From Neolewinella persica DSM 23188 (GTDB lineage: Bacteria > Bacteroidota > Bacteroidia > Chitinophagales > Saprospiraceae): 33,914 nucleotides of DNA. Positions 7,575 through 16,600 of this stretch are shown piece after piece (position 1 is the stretch's first letter; each line of letters begins with the position of its first letter). The translations under genes were made by a program, and so were the position numbers. The stretch spans positions 1 through 33,914 of the forward strand of contig NZ_KB890444.1 in the NCBI RefSeq assembly GCF_000373105.1, given 5' to 3'. A model generated the notes under the pieces. The model was not told the DNA's origin, made no database searches, and saw only the letters and a list, made by a program, of their open reading frames with translations.

Positions 7575-9146
7575 ATGTTGAAAAAGTACACCCTGATTTT
7601 AGTCGGTCTGCTGGCCCCTATTTTTGCCTTTGCACAAGATAATGCGACCGGCATTGACGGCTTTCTGCAAAGGTTCTTTGAACCAGTTACAGATTTTGTG
7701 AACGCCATTATATTCTTTGAGGTCTCCATCGCGGGTTATTCCATCCCCTTTGTCCTCCCCTGGCTGATCATCGGTGCAACCGTCTTCACCATTTACATGG
7801 GATTCATCAACATTAGTGGATTCAAGCATGCACTCGACGTAGTGCGCGGTCGTTACGACGACCCCAATGACGATGGTGAAGTCTCTCACTTTCAAGCCCT
7901 TACCGCCGCACTTTCGGGCACGGTGGGTGTAGGTAATATCGCTGGTGTGGCCCTTGCCGTCAGCCTTGGCGGCCCGGGTGCTACCTTCTGGATGATCATT
8001 GCTGGTTTGCTGGGAATGAGTTCGAAGTTTGTAGAAGTCTCCCTTGGTCTGATGTACCGTAACGTCAACAGCGACGGCAGTGTGTCTGGTGGTCCGATGT
8101 ACTACCTCAGCAAGGGTATGGGCGAAAAAGGCGGCTTAGTCGGCAAGCTAGGCAAAGTGCTGGCAGCACTTTTCGCCATTTTCTGTATCGGCGGTTCTTT
8201 TGGCGGTGGCAACATGGTTCAGATCAACGCTGCCACCAGCCAGTTGGTGACCGTCACCGGCGGTACCGAATCTTTCCTTTACGGTCGCGGCTGGATCTTC
8301 GGCCTCATTATGGCGGCAGTTATTGGTCTGATCATTATCGGCGGTATCAAGAGTATTGCAAAAGTTACGGAGCGGATCGTACCCTTTATGGTAGGCATCT
8401 ACGTCGTTGGCGCACTCGTTGTTCTGGGCTACCACTTTACCGATATCCCCAATGCCTTTGGGCAGATCTTTAGCGGCGCCTTCAACCCGGAAGCTCTTTA
8501 TGGAGGTGTGGTCGGTGTCCTCATTCAAGGCTTCAAGCGAGCAGCCTTCAGTAACGAGGCTGGTGTAGGTTCTGCCTCCATCGCCCACTCCGCTGCAAAG
8601 ACGGATGAGCCGATCAGTGAAGGCATTGTTGCTCTTCTTGAGCCGTTCATCGATACCGTAGTTATTTGTACCATGACTGCCCTGGTCATCGTCATCACCG
8701 GCTACGGTGCTGCCGTAGGTGGCAGTGCCGAATGGGCCAACGCAGGTTTGGTCTCCGGTAGCTTAGACCCCATTGCCCAAATAGACGTAACCAGCAGAGC
8801 CTTTGAATCAGTAATCAGTTGGTTCCCGTTAGTACTTGGCATCGCCGTTATTCTCTTCGCCTTGTCTACCATGATCAGCTGGTCTTACTACGGCCTTAAA
8901 TGTTGGACTTACCTGTTTGGTGAAAGCAAGCGAAACGAAAACATCTACAAGGTCATCTTCTGTATCTTCGTAGTCATCGGCTCCGGCATTTCTGCCCAGG
9001 CAGTATTCGATTTCGGAGACGCCATGATCTTTGCGATGTGTTTCCCCAACGTACTGGGGCTTTACTTCCTTATGCCTAACGTCCGACGTGCGTTAAGGGA
9101 CTATATGGCCCGCGTTAAGAGTGGAGAGATCGCCCGCACTAAATAA
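7575..9146 (+). CDS. Alanine/glycine:cation symporter (AGCS family)
   Basis: 523 residues, a multi-pass inner-membrane protein that imports alanine or glycine with sodium. The family signature is clear: [20 protein letters not shown] at about 108-127, followed by [19 protein letters not shown], and [20 protein letters not shown] at about 325-344. About ten hydrophobic segments can be followed to the C-terminus. An N-terminal extension that looks like a cleavable signal ([21 protein letters not shown]) precedes the first canonical helix; this is common in Bacteroidota members. The gene stands alone, with its own candidate promoter and a strong terminator. The exact amino acid preference cannot be read from sequence. 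Confidence 0.95.
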   Translation: MLKKYTLILVGLLAPIFAFAQDNATGIDGFLQRFFEPVTDFVNAIIFFEVSIAGYSIPFVLPWLIIGATVFTIYMGFINISGFKHALDVVRGRYDDPNDDGEVSHFQALTAALSGTVGVGNIAGVALAVSLGGPGATFWMIIAGLLGMSSKFVEVSLGLMYRNVNSDGSVSGGPMYYLSKGMGEKGGLVGKLGKVLAALFAIFCIGGSFGGGNMVQINAATSQLVTVTGGTESFLYGRGWIFGLIMAAVIGLIIIGGIKSIAKVTERIVPFMVGIYVVGALVVLGYHFTDIPNAFGQIFSGAFNPEALYGGVVGVLIQGFKRAAFSNEAGVGSASIAHSAAKTDEPISEGIVALLEPFIDTVVICTMTALVIVITGYGAAVGGSAEWANAGLVSGSLDPIAQIDVTSRAFESVISWFPLVLGIAVILFALSTMISWSYYGLKCWTYLFGESKRNENIYKVIFCIFVVIGSGISAQAVFDFGDAMIFAMCFPNVLGLYFLMPNVRRALRDYMARVKSGEIARTK

Positions 9147-9173
9147 TTGACGCCTCCCGGTCGCTCCTTTTTT

Positions 9174-9192
9174 GGGCGGGGCCGCAGGTGCA
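9174..9192 (+). repeat. Dispersed 19-bp GC element, copy A
   Basis: GGGCGGGGCCGCAGGTGCA, which differs from the window consensus GGGCGCGGCCGCAGGTGCA at one base. It is preceded by a T run and lies between the symporter stop and its terminator. It is identical over 19 bp, in opposite orientation, to the copy at 27977-27995. Confidence 0.8.
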
Positions 9193-9196
9193 AGCT

Positions 9197-9233
9197 AAGT
9201 CCCCCTTCCGGCATTGGTTCGGAAGGGGGACTT
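9197..9233 (+). terminator. Rho-independent terminator of the symporter gene
   Basis: A perfect 14-bp stem (AAGTCCCCCTTCCG paired with its complement at 9220-9233) with a 9-nt loop, followed by TTTTGGTTT counting the last stem Ts. It starts about 50 bp after the symporter stop. It is the strongest plus-strand terminator in the window. Confidence 0.87.
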
Positions 9234-9293
9234 TTGGTTTCCGTCGTAAAAGAGTCGATATGAAATAAGACTGGATAAGCTAGCCGGGTCTCC

Positions 9294-9458
9294 GCGATTT
9301 GTAATCGCGATTGGACCAAGGGTTCTATGAACCCGTCGGAATTCCTGAGGACAACCTGATTCATAGGACAGGGGTTCAGGAAAGGGTCCCAAAGTGATCT
9401 ACATGCGGTAATCCCAACGGCACATAGTGCCTTGGGTCCAAACGCGATTACAAATCGC
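9294..9458. repeat. 165-bp inverted-repeat element (MITE/REP-like) with nested hairpins
   Basis: Arms at 9294-9320 and 9430-9458 are near-perfect inverted copies: both contain GCGATTTGTAATCGCG followed by a TTGGACC(C)AAG segment, with one substitution and one extra base. Each arm is itself a hairpin (GCGATT-TGT-AATCGC). The interior has further hairpins, GGGTTC-TAT-GAACCC near 9321 and TTCCTGA/TCAGGAA near 9342-9382. No ORF is present. It sits between two convergent genes and ends 13 bp from the stop of the VCBS gene. It may be a small non-autonomous mobile element, a REP/RAYT-type repeat, or a bidirectional terminator. No flanking duplication was recognised. Confidence 0.65.
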
Positions 9459-9471
9459 AGTCACCAGCTCT

Positions 9472-12400
9472 CTATTCCCGCACCAGAATAACCGGAGCAA
9501 GGTTATTCCGGCCAAACAGGTAACGGCCCTGACCCAACCCAACAATATCACGGATTTCTCCGGGGATGTTGATGCCGCTTTCTTCGGCGGATAAGGCCCG
9601 AAGGTTTCCGGTACCGTCGTTGAGCAGCAGCAGGCCACGGCCAGCGTCGTAGCGGCCGGTTTCTGGTTTGGCGTAGTAGAAATTCCCACCCAGCAGGATG
9701 TCCTGATCACCGTCACCGTCCACGTCATCGGCCAGTAGGGCGAAGACGGGGGTTTCCTGTGCGGCTGCCGGCAGGGCCGCCACGCGGAATTTTCCGTTGC
9801 CTTCGTTGAAGGCGACCAGGCTCCGGAATTCCGTGGCCTGCAGGCGAACGGAGCGTTCAAGCACTTCGGCAGAAAAGATGTCTTCCATCGTCTGGTCCCC
9901 GAAGGAACTGTACTTCAAATAACGCTTGCGCAAACCGGGCATTTGCTTTACCAGGTCATGCAGAAGGGGCATTGGGTAGGCTTTGCCATCTTCCCAGGTG
10001 GAGATGATTGGCTCGGCTTTGCCGTTCTGGTCAAAATCATTGACGTGTAGGATCACTGGTTCTTCAGACGAAGCGCGGAAGCGGGAGTTCAACCCGTGGT
10101 TTCCCAGAATAATATCCATCCGGCCATCTCCATTAAGGTCCGCAGTTTCCAGAGCGTTGTACCAGCCGGTAAGTTCCAGCATTGCTCCTTCATCCGTTCC
10201 GGGCACCTGCGGCCCCGCCTGAAAAGTAATGCTCGTCTCCACCAATTTCCCCTCTTCAAAAGCAAATACCCGTGGGGCCATCCACTCCCCCACCACAATG
10301 AGCTCTTTGCGGTCGTCTCCGGCCACATCCGCCCAGCGGGCATCCGTCACCATACCTAATTCTTTGAGGACTTCTTCTTCGGTATCCGTAAAGTTCCCCT
10401 TGCCGTCATTCAAAAGTAAGTAGCTGTCCGCCGGTGCCCCATACACGCCCGGGCGCATTCGACTGCCCACAAAAAGGTCTTCATCACCGTCGCCGTCCAC
10501 ATCGTAATTTTTAGCGACACTCCCTACTGCAGGACGGCGGCCATTGGGCAGAATCTGTTCGCTTTTCAAAACATTGCGCCCCTTGACCAGGTAAAGCCGG
10601 TCCAGCAGTGCGGTAGAGGCCGCACCAAATTCGCTACTGCCGCTCACTACGTAAAGGTCATCCTGACCATCACCGTTTGCGTCAAAACAGGCACAGGCTA
10701 CGTCTTCACTCACCTTATCCACCTCCAATACTTCCTCAGCAAGCATATTAAATTGCTTACGATCAGCAATGTTTAAATTTCCCGGCTGGTCGCGGGCTCC
10801 CCCCAGGTAAAACCCCAGTTCTCCGTTGCCACTAAAGTCGCCCGCACAAAGTGCCGGCCCTTCGGCGCTGAGCATGTGGTAAAGCAGCGGATCGCGATCA
10901 AAATCGCTGTACCGATTCTCCCGGTGTACGTTATTTTTGTACAGGTCAAAGGCTTCAGGATATTGACCAAATACGGGTTCCTCCTTCCTCTCCGATCCCA
11001 CGATTAAATTCGATGATTTTCCAGCCTCCCCTTTGCGTACCGGGTAAGCCTTATTCGCAGGAATACTACGCATTATCTCCTGATCTCCATTTGGCCATTC
11101 CAGCAAAATAGAGTCTGCTTTCTCGTAAGCTCCCAGCCCGAATTGCATCCGGTAATCCATGCTACTCTGAAAGCCACGCATCGGCATGTGTTCCAGGTAC
11201 TGCTGTTGCCCGCCGGTAAACACGGTGGCCTTGGTGCCTACAGCAAAAGGATTACTGCCTTCCTGTTCCGGGGTCAATTGCAACCAGTTGTTCTGTTGCT
11301 GTGCATCCGTATGATTCCGATAGATCACGGCCGTGCGGTTGACGTTATTCACCACCAGATCAAGGTCGCCGTCATTGTCAAGATCGCCATAGGCAGAGCC
11401 GTTGGAGAACCCCAGAAGGTCAAGTCCGTAGGCTGTCGCAATATCCTCAAAGCCATAATCCCCCTCCGGACCAAGGTTCCTGAAGGCAGCGTTTGGGACC
11501 GGATTTGACGGGATGGCATCCACCAATTTTTTGAAATCCACCTTTCCACCGGCGGTTACTTCCTTCTTGAATTCATCGGCGGCGATGTAGTCCAGGAAGT
11601 CCCGGTTAGTTAAGTCCTGGTAGATACCATTGGCGACGAAGAGGTCCTTATATCCATCGTTTTCCATGTCAAAGATCAGGGCGCCCCAACTCCAGTCGGT
11701 AGCCTCCACGCCGTTCATTCGCCCAACTTCGGTGTATGTACCGTCACCGTTGTTGCGTTGCAACATGTTTCGGGTAAACTGCTGATAATAGCCGTTCTCC
11801 AGGTTAAATTGGTATTTGTTCCAGTTTTCAAAGGTCGTAGCCGTTTTCAGGCGGGCGTTGGTGGCGGGCAACATTTCGGTGACGAAAATTTCGCCGTAGC
11901 CGTCATTATTAATGTCCGCCATATCCGCGCCCATGCTGGCGGCACTGATGGAATTCATGGATTCGGTAAGGATTTCCTTAAAGGTGCCGTCGCCCTCATT
12001 ATGGTAGAGGTAGTCGCGTTCAAAGAAATCATTAGAGACGTAGATGTCGGGCCAGCCATCGCGGTCTACGTCGCCGACGGTAACACCCAGGCCGAAGCCG
12101 ATGATGGAGCCATAGATGTTGGCTGCGACGGAGACGTCGGTAAACTTACCATCGTCGTTTCGATAAAGGACATCTCCTCCCTTTTCATCGCGTTTTGGGC
12201 GTTCGTTACGCTCCAGGTTAAAGGAGCCAATGGCCTGGTAGGAATTGTTGAGCAGGTAGCAATCCAGGTCGCCGTCACGATCGTAATCGAAGAAAACGGC
12301 GTGAGTACTGAGGCCTTCGTTGGCCAGGCCAAATCGTTCGGCGGCTTCGGTGAAGGTACCGTCCTGATTATTGAGGTAAAGCTCGTTGCGCTTATTGTCT

Positions 12401-12876
12401 CCGGCGATGTCTCCGGAGTTACACAGGTAAATATCGAGCCAGCCGTCGCCGTTCACATCCGCCATGGTTACACCAGTGCTCCAGGAGGCTTTACCGGCTA
12501 CGCCGGCCACTTCCGTTGCGTCTTCGAAATTGAAATCTCCCCGGTTGAGGTAAAGTCGGTTACTGACCCGGTTGCCGCTGAAGTAGATATCGCTCAGGCC
12601 GTCCTTATTCACATCACCGATAGCCACGCCGCCACCATTGTAGAAATTGCGGTACTTGTAGATGTTGAACTCTTCGTCATAGGCCAGGGTGTTGGCGAAG
12701 TCGATACCGGTCGCTGTCGGTGAAATGGGTTCAAAGAGGGTCTGACCATCCCAGGTGGGGTAATCAGCACCAGGAGTAGATGCATCGGGAGTACAGGCGG
12801 TGAGGGAGACAAGTACAGCGCAGAGCAGTAAGGTTCCGGTATTTGTCAGGTAATCCACTGTTGAAGGTTTGCGCAT
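9472..12876 (-). CDS. VCBS/FG-GAP repeat surface lipoprotein with ASPIC-UnbV domain (paralogue 1)
   Basis: 1134 residues from the ATG at 12876; the frame stays open upstream, but only this start places a lipoprotein signal (hydrophobic run to SLTAC-TPD, cysteine near residue 28) at the N-terminus. Many FG-GAP/VCBS-type blades with calcium-loop motifs of the DxDxDGxxD kind follow (DVNGDGWLDIYLC, DYDRDGDLDCYLL, DLDNDGDLDLVVN), suggesting one or two beta-propellers. An ASPIC/UnbV domain lies at about 535-620 (HMPMRGFQSSMDYRMQFGLG), and more propeller repeats at about 680-1000. It is paralogous to the gene at 13678-16977, with the same domain order (for example YRNFYNGGGV in both). The likely role is a surface-anchored, calcium-binding adhesion or carbohydrate-related protein; no enzymatic residues are evident. 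One weak copy of the dispersed GC element lies inside the frame. Confidence 0.9.
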   Translation of the reverse strand: MRKPSTVDYLTNTGTLLLCAVLVSLTACTPDASTPGADYPTWDGQTLFEPISPTATGIDFANTLAYDEEFNIYKYRNFYNGGGVAIGDVNKDGLSDIYFSGNRVSNRLYLNRGDFNFEDATEVAGVAGKASWSTGVTMADVNGDGWLDIYLCNSGDIAGDNKRNELYLNNQDGTFTEAAERFGLANEGLSTHAVFFDYDRDGDLDCYLLNNSYQAIGSFNLERNERPKRDEKGGDVLYRNDDGKFTDVSVAANIYGSIIGFGLGVTVGDVDRDGWPDIYVSNDFFERDYLYHNEGDGTFKEILTESMNSISAASMGADMADINNDGYGEIFVTEMLPATNARLKTATTFENWNKYQFNLENGYYQQFTRNMLQRNNGDGTYTEVGRMNGVEATDWSWGALIFDMENDGYKDLFVANGIYQDLTNRDFLDYIAADEFKKEVTAGGKVDFKKLVDAIPSNPVPNAAFRNLGPEGDYGFEDIATAYGLDLLGFSNGSAYGDLDNDGDLDLVVNNVNRTAVIYRNHTDAQQQNNWLQLTPEQEGSNPFAVGTKATVFTGGQQQYLEHMPMRGFQSSMDYRMQFGLGAYEKADSILLEWPNGDQEIMRSIPANKAYPVRKGEAGKSSNLIVGSERKEEPVFGQYPEAFDLYKNNVHRENRYSDFDRDPLLYHMLSAEGPALCAGDFSGNGELGFYLGGARDQPGNLNIADRKQFNMLAEEVLEVDKVSEDVACACFDANGDGQDDLYVVSGSSEFGAASTALLDRLYLVKGRNVLKSEQILPNGRRPAVGSVAKNYDVDGDGDEDLFVGSRMRPGVYGAPADSYLLLNDGKGNFTDTEEEVLKELGMVTDARWADVAGDDRKELIVVGEWMAPRVFAFEEGKLVETSITFQAGPQVPGTDEGAMLELTGWYNALETADLNGDGRMDIILGNHGLNSRFRASSEEPVILHVNDFDQNGKAEPIISTWEDGKAYPMPLLHDLVKQMPGLRKRYLKYSSFGDQTMEDIFSAEVLERSVRLQATEFRSLVAFNEGNGKFRVAALPAAAQETPVFALLADDVDGDGDQDILLGGNFYYAKPETGRYDAGRGLLLLNDGTGNLRALSAEESGINIPGEIRDIVGLGQGRYLFGRNNLAPVILVRE
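10202..10220 (-). repeat. Dispersed GC element, weak copy B inside VCBS gene 1
   Basis: On the minus strand this reads GGCGGGGCCGCAGGTGC, a 17-bp exact match to copy A, and encodes A-G-P-Q-V-P in the VCBS protein. The outer bases differ from the consensus, so chance convergence in GC-rich coding DNA is possible. Confidence 0.45.
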
Positions 12877-13003
12877 ATTTGGTGGCGATTGGAGTGTTAT
12901 TACTTTATACATAGCCCAGATTATTCTGCAGGGTCTGGGCCTCATTGTTGTAACCTGGCTGAGCTACGCTGCTGCCTGCGGCGGTCCGGTCGCTGAGCGA
13001 CCT

Positions 13004-13100
13004 GCATCCGGGATAAGTGAGGGTCAGTCTCTACGGGGTCAGCGGCCGGCATCCGGGGTTACTCAGCGAAGACTCCTACGGAATCAGCGGCTCATCCGGC
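13004..13100. repeat. Imperfect 45-bp direct repeats overlapping the 3' end of the small lipoprotein gene
   Basis: Two units beginning GCATCCGGG (13004 and 13049) repeat with a 45-bp period; by eye about 27 of 42 positions match, strongest at both ends (GCATCCGGG and CTACGG..TCAGCGG). The second unit contains the stop codon of the small lipoprotein gene. A third partial start (CATCCGG at 13093) lies inside the coding region. Just upstream, GGTCGCT-G-AGCGACC (about 12988-13002) can form a hairpin that might help termination. Confidence 0.45.
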
Positions 13101-13681
13101 AAGGCCCGCAGATCAGTAACCCTTCCCCGAACGATGCGATCGTCCGCAACCCAGAAGGCCGTACGACGATTATTCTTTACTTGTACCAGCACTTTGCCGT
13201 GGCGTGCATGGGAGACGATTTCGAAGCCTTCCCCAAAAACCTGGGATGCCCATCCTTTACCGATATCTTCAAGCAAAGGGCCGGCGTAGGCAGCTTTATT
13301 CCAGGGTGACCAGTCGACATAAGCGATTTCTAAGTCCATCGCCTTAATAATACGGGGACGGTCATCGCTAAAGTCCGGGTAGAAGGTAAGCACCGCAGGC
13401 CGGGCCAATTCATCGTCGAGTTTGTGGTTAACGCGGTTGCCGCCGGAGCCCATCTCAATCAATTGCTTTCCGTTTAATTCGGTACAGCGGTCATAAAACT
13501 CCTTGTCTGTCTCCGCCAATTGGAGGCCGAGGAAGAGATCATTGGTTACAGTGGAACTGGAAAGCCCGGCCTTCAGCGCCGCCTTGTAGCGGCCAGCGGG
13601 AGTGGAAAGATCATCAGCGGAGCAGGAACTGAGGAAAAGCATCCCCAGAAACGCCAGTGAGAAGGTCGATAGTCTGATCAT
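13076..13681 (-). CDS. Small lipoprotein of unknown function between two VCBS paralogues
   Basis: 201 residues with a lipoprotein signal (MIRLSTFSLAFLGMLFLSSC-SADD; cysteine at residue 20). I do not recognise the family. The remainder is soluble, with no membrane segments and several tryptophan-rich patches (YVDWSPWNKAAYAGPLLEDI; WVADDRIV). Its ATG overlaps the stop of the upstream VCBS gene by four bases (ATGA), so translation is likely coupled and the two products made together. Between it and the next VCBS gene lie 199 bp with 45-bp repeats, so whether all three genes are one transcript is uncertain. A role as a partner of the VCBS lipoproteins is inferred only from position and shared surface localisation. 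Confidence 0.75.
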   Translation of the reverse strand: MIRLSTFSLAFLGMLFLSSCSADDLSTPAGRYKAALKAGLSSSTVTNDLFLGLQLAETDKEFYDRCTELNGKQLIEMGSGGNRVNHKLDDELARPAVLTFYPDFSDDRPRIIKAMDLEIAYVDWSPWNKAAYAGPLLEDIGKGWASQVFGEGFEIVSHARHGKVLVQVKNNRRTAFWVADDRIVRGRVTDLRALPDEPLIP

Positions 13682-16600
13682 TGTTCAATGGTTAATTCAA
13701 TCGCAGCTCCGTTGGAGCGGGCGACAAGGAATGAGTGTTTGCTCTTAGGTACGATGGCCCGAACATCGCCGCTGAGGACCATACCGGTAGCAGCAGGGCC
13801 AAAGGCGGAAAAGTGGCCAGCGCCATCATTAATGAGGATGTTACCAAAACCAGCAGCGTTGGTGCCGAACTCAGGTTTTGCCACCGTTTGGTTTCCGCCG
13901 GTAATGATGTCTGGGTGGCCGTCGCCGTTTAAGTCGGCAATACACAGAGCATAGATCGGCGCGCGCTGGGCTTCTGCAGGAAGAGGAGCCACGGTCCAGC
14001 CATCCGGCCCGCTAAGTGCCACCGCTGAGATCAACATGTGTACGCTACCGATTTCTGACCTGGCTAATACCTTTGGAGAAAACAGGTCTTCCAGTGTTTT
14101 ATCCGCATAGTCGGAGTAGCGCTGAACACTTTTGCGCAAAGCTGGCATTTGCTTCACCAGATCATTCCGAAGATTGATGGGGCGGGAGCGCCCGTCGAAG
14201 ACATCGCCCTGAGTAATCAGCTGCTCTGCCCGGCCATTACCGTCAAAGTCGTTGACGTGCAGTTCAATTGGTACTTCATCTGAAGCCCTCAAGCTCGTGT
14301 TTGTGCCGTAATTCCCGGCAACGATGTCCTCTTTTCCGTCGCCATTCAGGTCGGCAACCGCCAACTTGTGCCAAAGGCCATTTTTCAGGGGCAGGATTTC
14401 CACTTCCACTACTTCCCCGTCTTTCCAATGCAAAACGGAGACAGCACCCCATTCACGAGCAACTACAAGTTCGGGTTCTGGGTCACCGTCGGTCTCTGCC
14501 CAAATTGCATCGGTGACCAGGCCTAACCGCTGGAGATCAGGGATACGCGCATCGGAGAAGTTGCCTTTACCGTCGTTGAGCAACAGGTAGCTATCGGCGG
14601 GGACGCCGTATAGTCCGGGGCGAAGGCGGCCACCAACGAAGAGGTCCTGGTCGCCATCACCGTCAACGTCGTAGCTCCGGGCGCAGGAGCCTGCTACCAG
14701 CTTATTGCTCAATGGCAAGAGTTGGTCGGAGGGCTGCAGGTTGCCACTACGCGTGCCGAAGTAGAGTTTGTCGAGCAAGGCGGTGGAGCTGGCCGAGAAT
14801 TGGTTGCTGCCGTTAACGACGTACAGGTCATCGATGCCATCGCCGTTCGCATCAAACCAGATAGCGTCAACGTTCTCCCCTTCCTTGTCCCCGGTGAGCT
14901 CCCGAATAACGGTAGTCCCGCTTAGGAGTTTACCAGGTTGGCCGACCGATCCGCCTAAGTAACCGAGGCGCTGGTGGCGGTCGAAGGCGAGGGCCGGGCC
15001 CTCGTTGCTCAGCCCCCAAAAAAGCAGTGGGTCGCGGTCGAAGTCACTAAAGCGATCTTCCTGGTGGGTTAGTGCCGGCAGTTCTCGCTGGCTTATTCGG
15101 GGGGAGCCCGCTACCTTGCTCAAGAAACCATTTTTTGCCCCCTGCGTCCGCGCCTGACCTGCTCCCTGCGTTAAAGTTGCGAGGCCTTTGGTCGGCAAAC
15201 TCGTGAAGGTTTCCCAGTTACCATCTGGCCAACGGACCAACACTGAATCCGGGGAACCCGCAACATTGAGACGCTTATCGACCGTGCTCTCGAAGCCGCG
15301 CATGGGGTGTAATTCGGCGTAAGTAAAGCGGTCGTCCTGGCGGGCAAAAAGTTGACTACCAATGCCATCAGGATTATTTTTCTGGCGCGCGCGCAGGTGC
15401 AAAGTGAGTCCTGGCAAGGTCGTGTTGTTGCGATATACGCCCGCCAGCCCGTCGATGTTATTGACCACCAGATCGAGGTCACCGTCGTTGTCCAGATCGC
15501 CATAAGCCGAGCCGTTGGAGAAGGTCTTTTGCTCAAAGCCCCACTCCCCCGAAACGTCAGTAAAGCTGAGCGCTCCGTCATTACGGAATACACCATTTAC
15601 CAGGGCTTCGCTGGGAATCAAGTCGATAATGTCGGTGATCGTTTTCCCTTCCTCATTTATCATCTGCCGGATGGACGCCTGGTTAGCGTCGAAGTTGATG
15701 TAATCCTGGTCCAGCAAGTCTTTCCCTACCCCATTAGCTACAAAGATGTCCCGCCGACCGTCATTGTCCATATCGAAGAGCAAAGCCCCCCAGCTCCAAT
15801 CCGTAGCGGCGACCCCGGCCATGCGGCCCACTTCACTGAAACGTCCGCCACCAAGGTTATGCTGCAGCACGTTGCGGCTGAACTGCTGGTGGTAACCCTC
15901 GTCGCGGTAGAGTTGGTAACGGTTCCAGTCGTCAAAAGCCGCTTTGGTTTTGCGCCGCTTTTCGGTTCGGGGCAGCATTTCGGTGACGAAGAGTTCCGGC
16001 AGGCCATCCCCGGTCAGGTCGGCAAAATCTGCCCCCATGCTCCCCTTGCTGATTTCCGGCAGGTAGTCCGTCAATTGTTCTTTGAAAGTGCCGTCTCCCT
16101 GGTTGAAGTAGAGGTAATCGCGTTCGAAATAGTCGTTGCTAACGAAGAGGTCCGGGAGGCCATCTTCGTTGACGTCACCAACGGTGACGCCCAGGCCAAA
16201 TCCGATAGCAGAGGAGTAGATATTGGCTTCAGCGGTGACGTCGGTAAAAGTGCCGCCATCGTTGCGCAGCAGTTTGTTGCCTCCGGTGGGGTCTGGTATT
16301 TCCCGCAGGCCCGCCTTGGCGTTATATCCGGTAGTGGAGCGGGTGGAGTTATTGAGGAGGTAGGCATCCAGGTCACCGTCCTGATCATAATCGAAGAAGG
16401 CGGCGTGGACGGAAAGGCCAACCACGTCGAGGCCGAATTCTTTGGCTGCTTCGCGGAAAGTAGCATCGCCGTTGTTCAGAAAAAGCTCGTTGTGGCGGAC
16501 GCCATCCATGCCAGGAATCTCCTCCCCGGCCGGAGGGCCGGCTTTACATACGTAGATGTCCTGATCTCCGTCAGCGTCAATGTCCATAATGGCCACGCCG

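Noticed and set aside
8148..8588. 146-codon minus-strand frame inside the symporter gene
   Set aside because: It overlaps conserved transmembrane coding sequence of the AGCS gene and has no features of its own.
11758..12723. 321-codon open frame opposite VCBS gene 1
   Set aside because: Same cause: antisense shadow of the propeller repeats, rich in Val, Ile and Ala with no recognisable motif.
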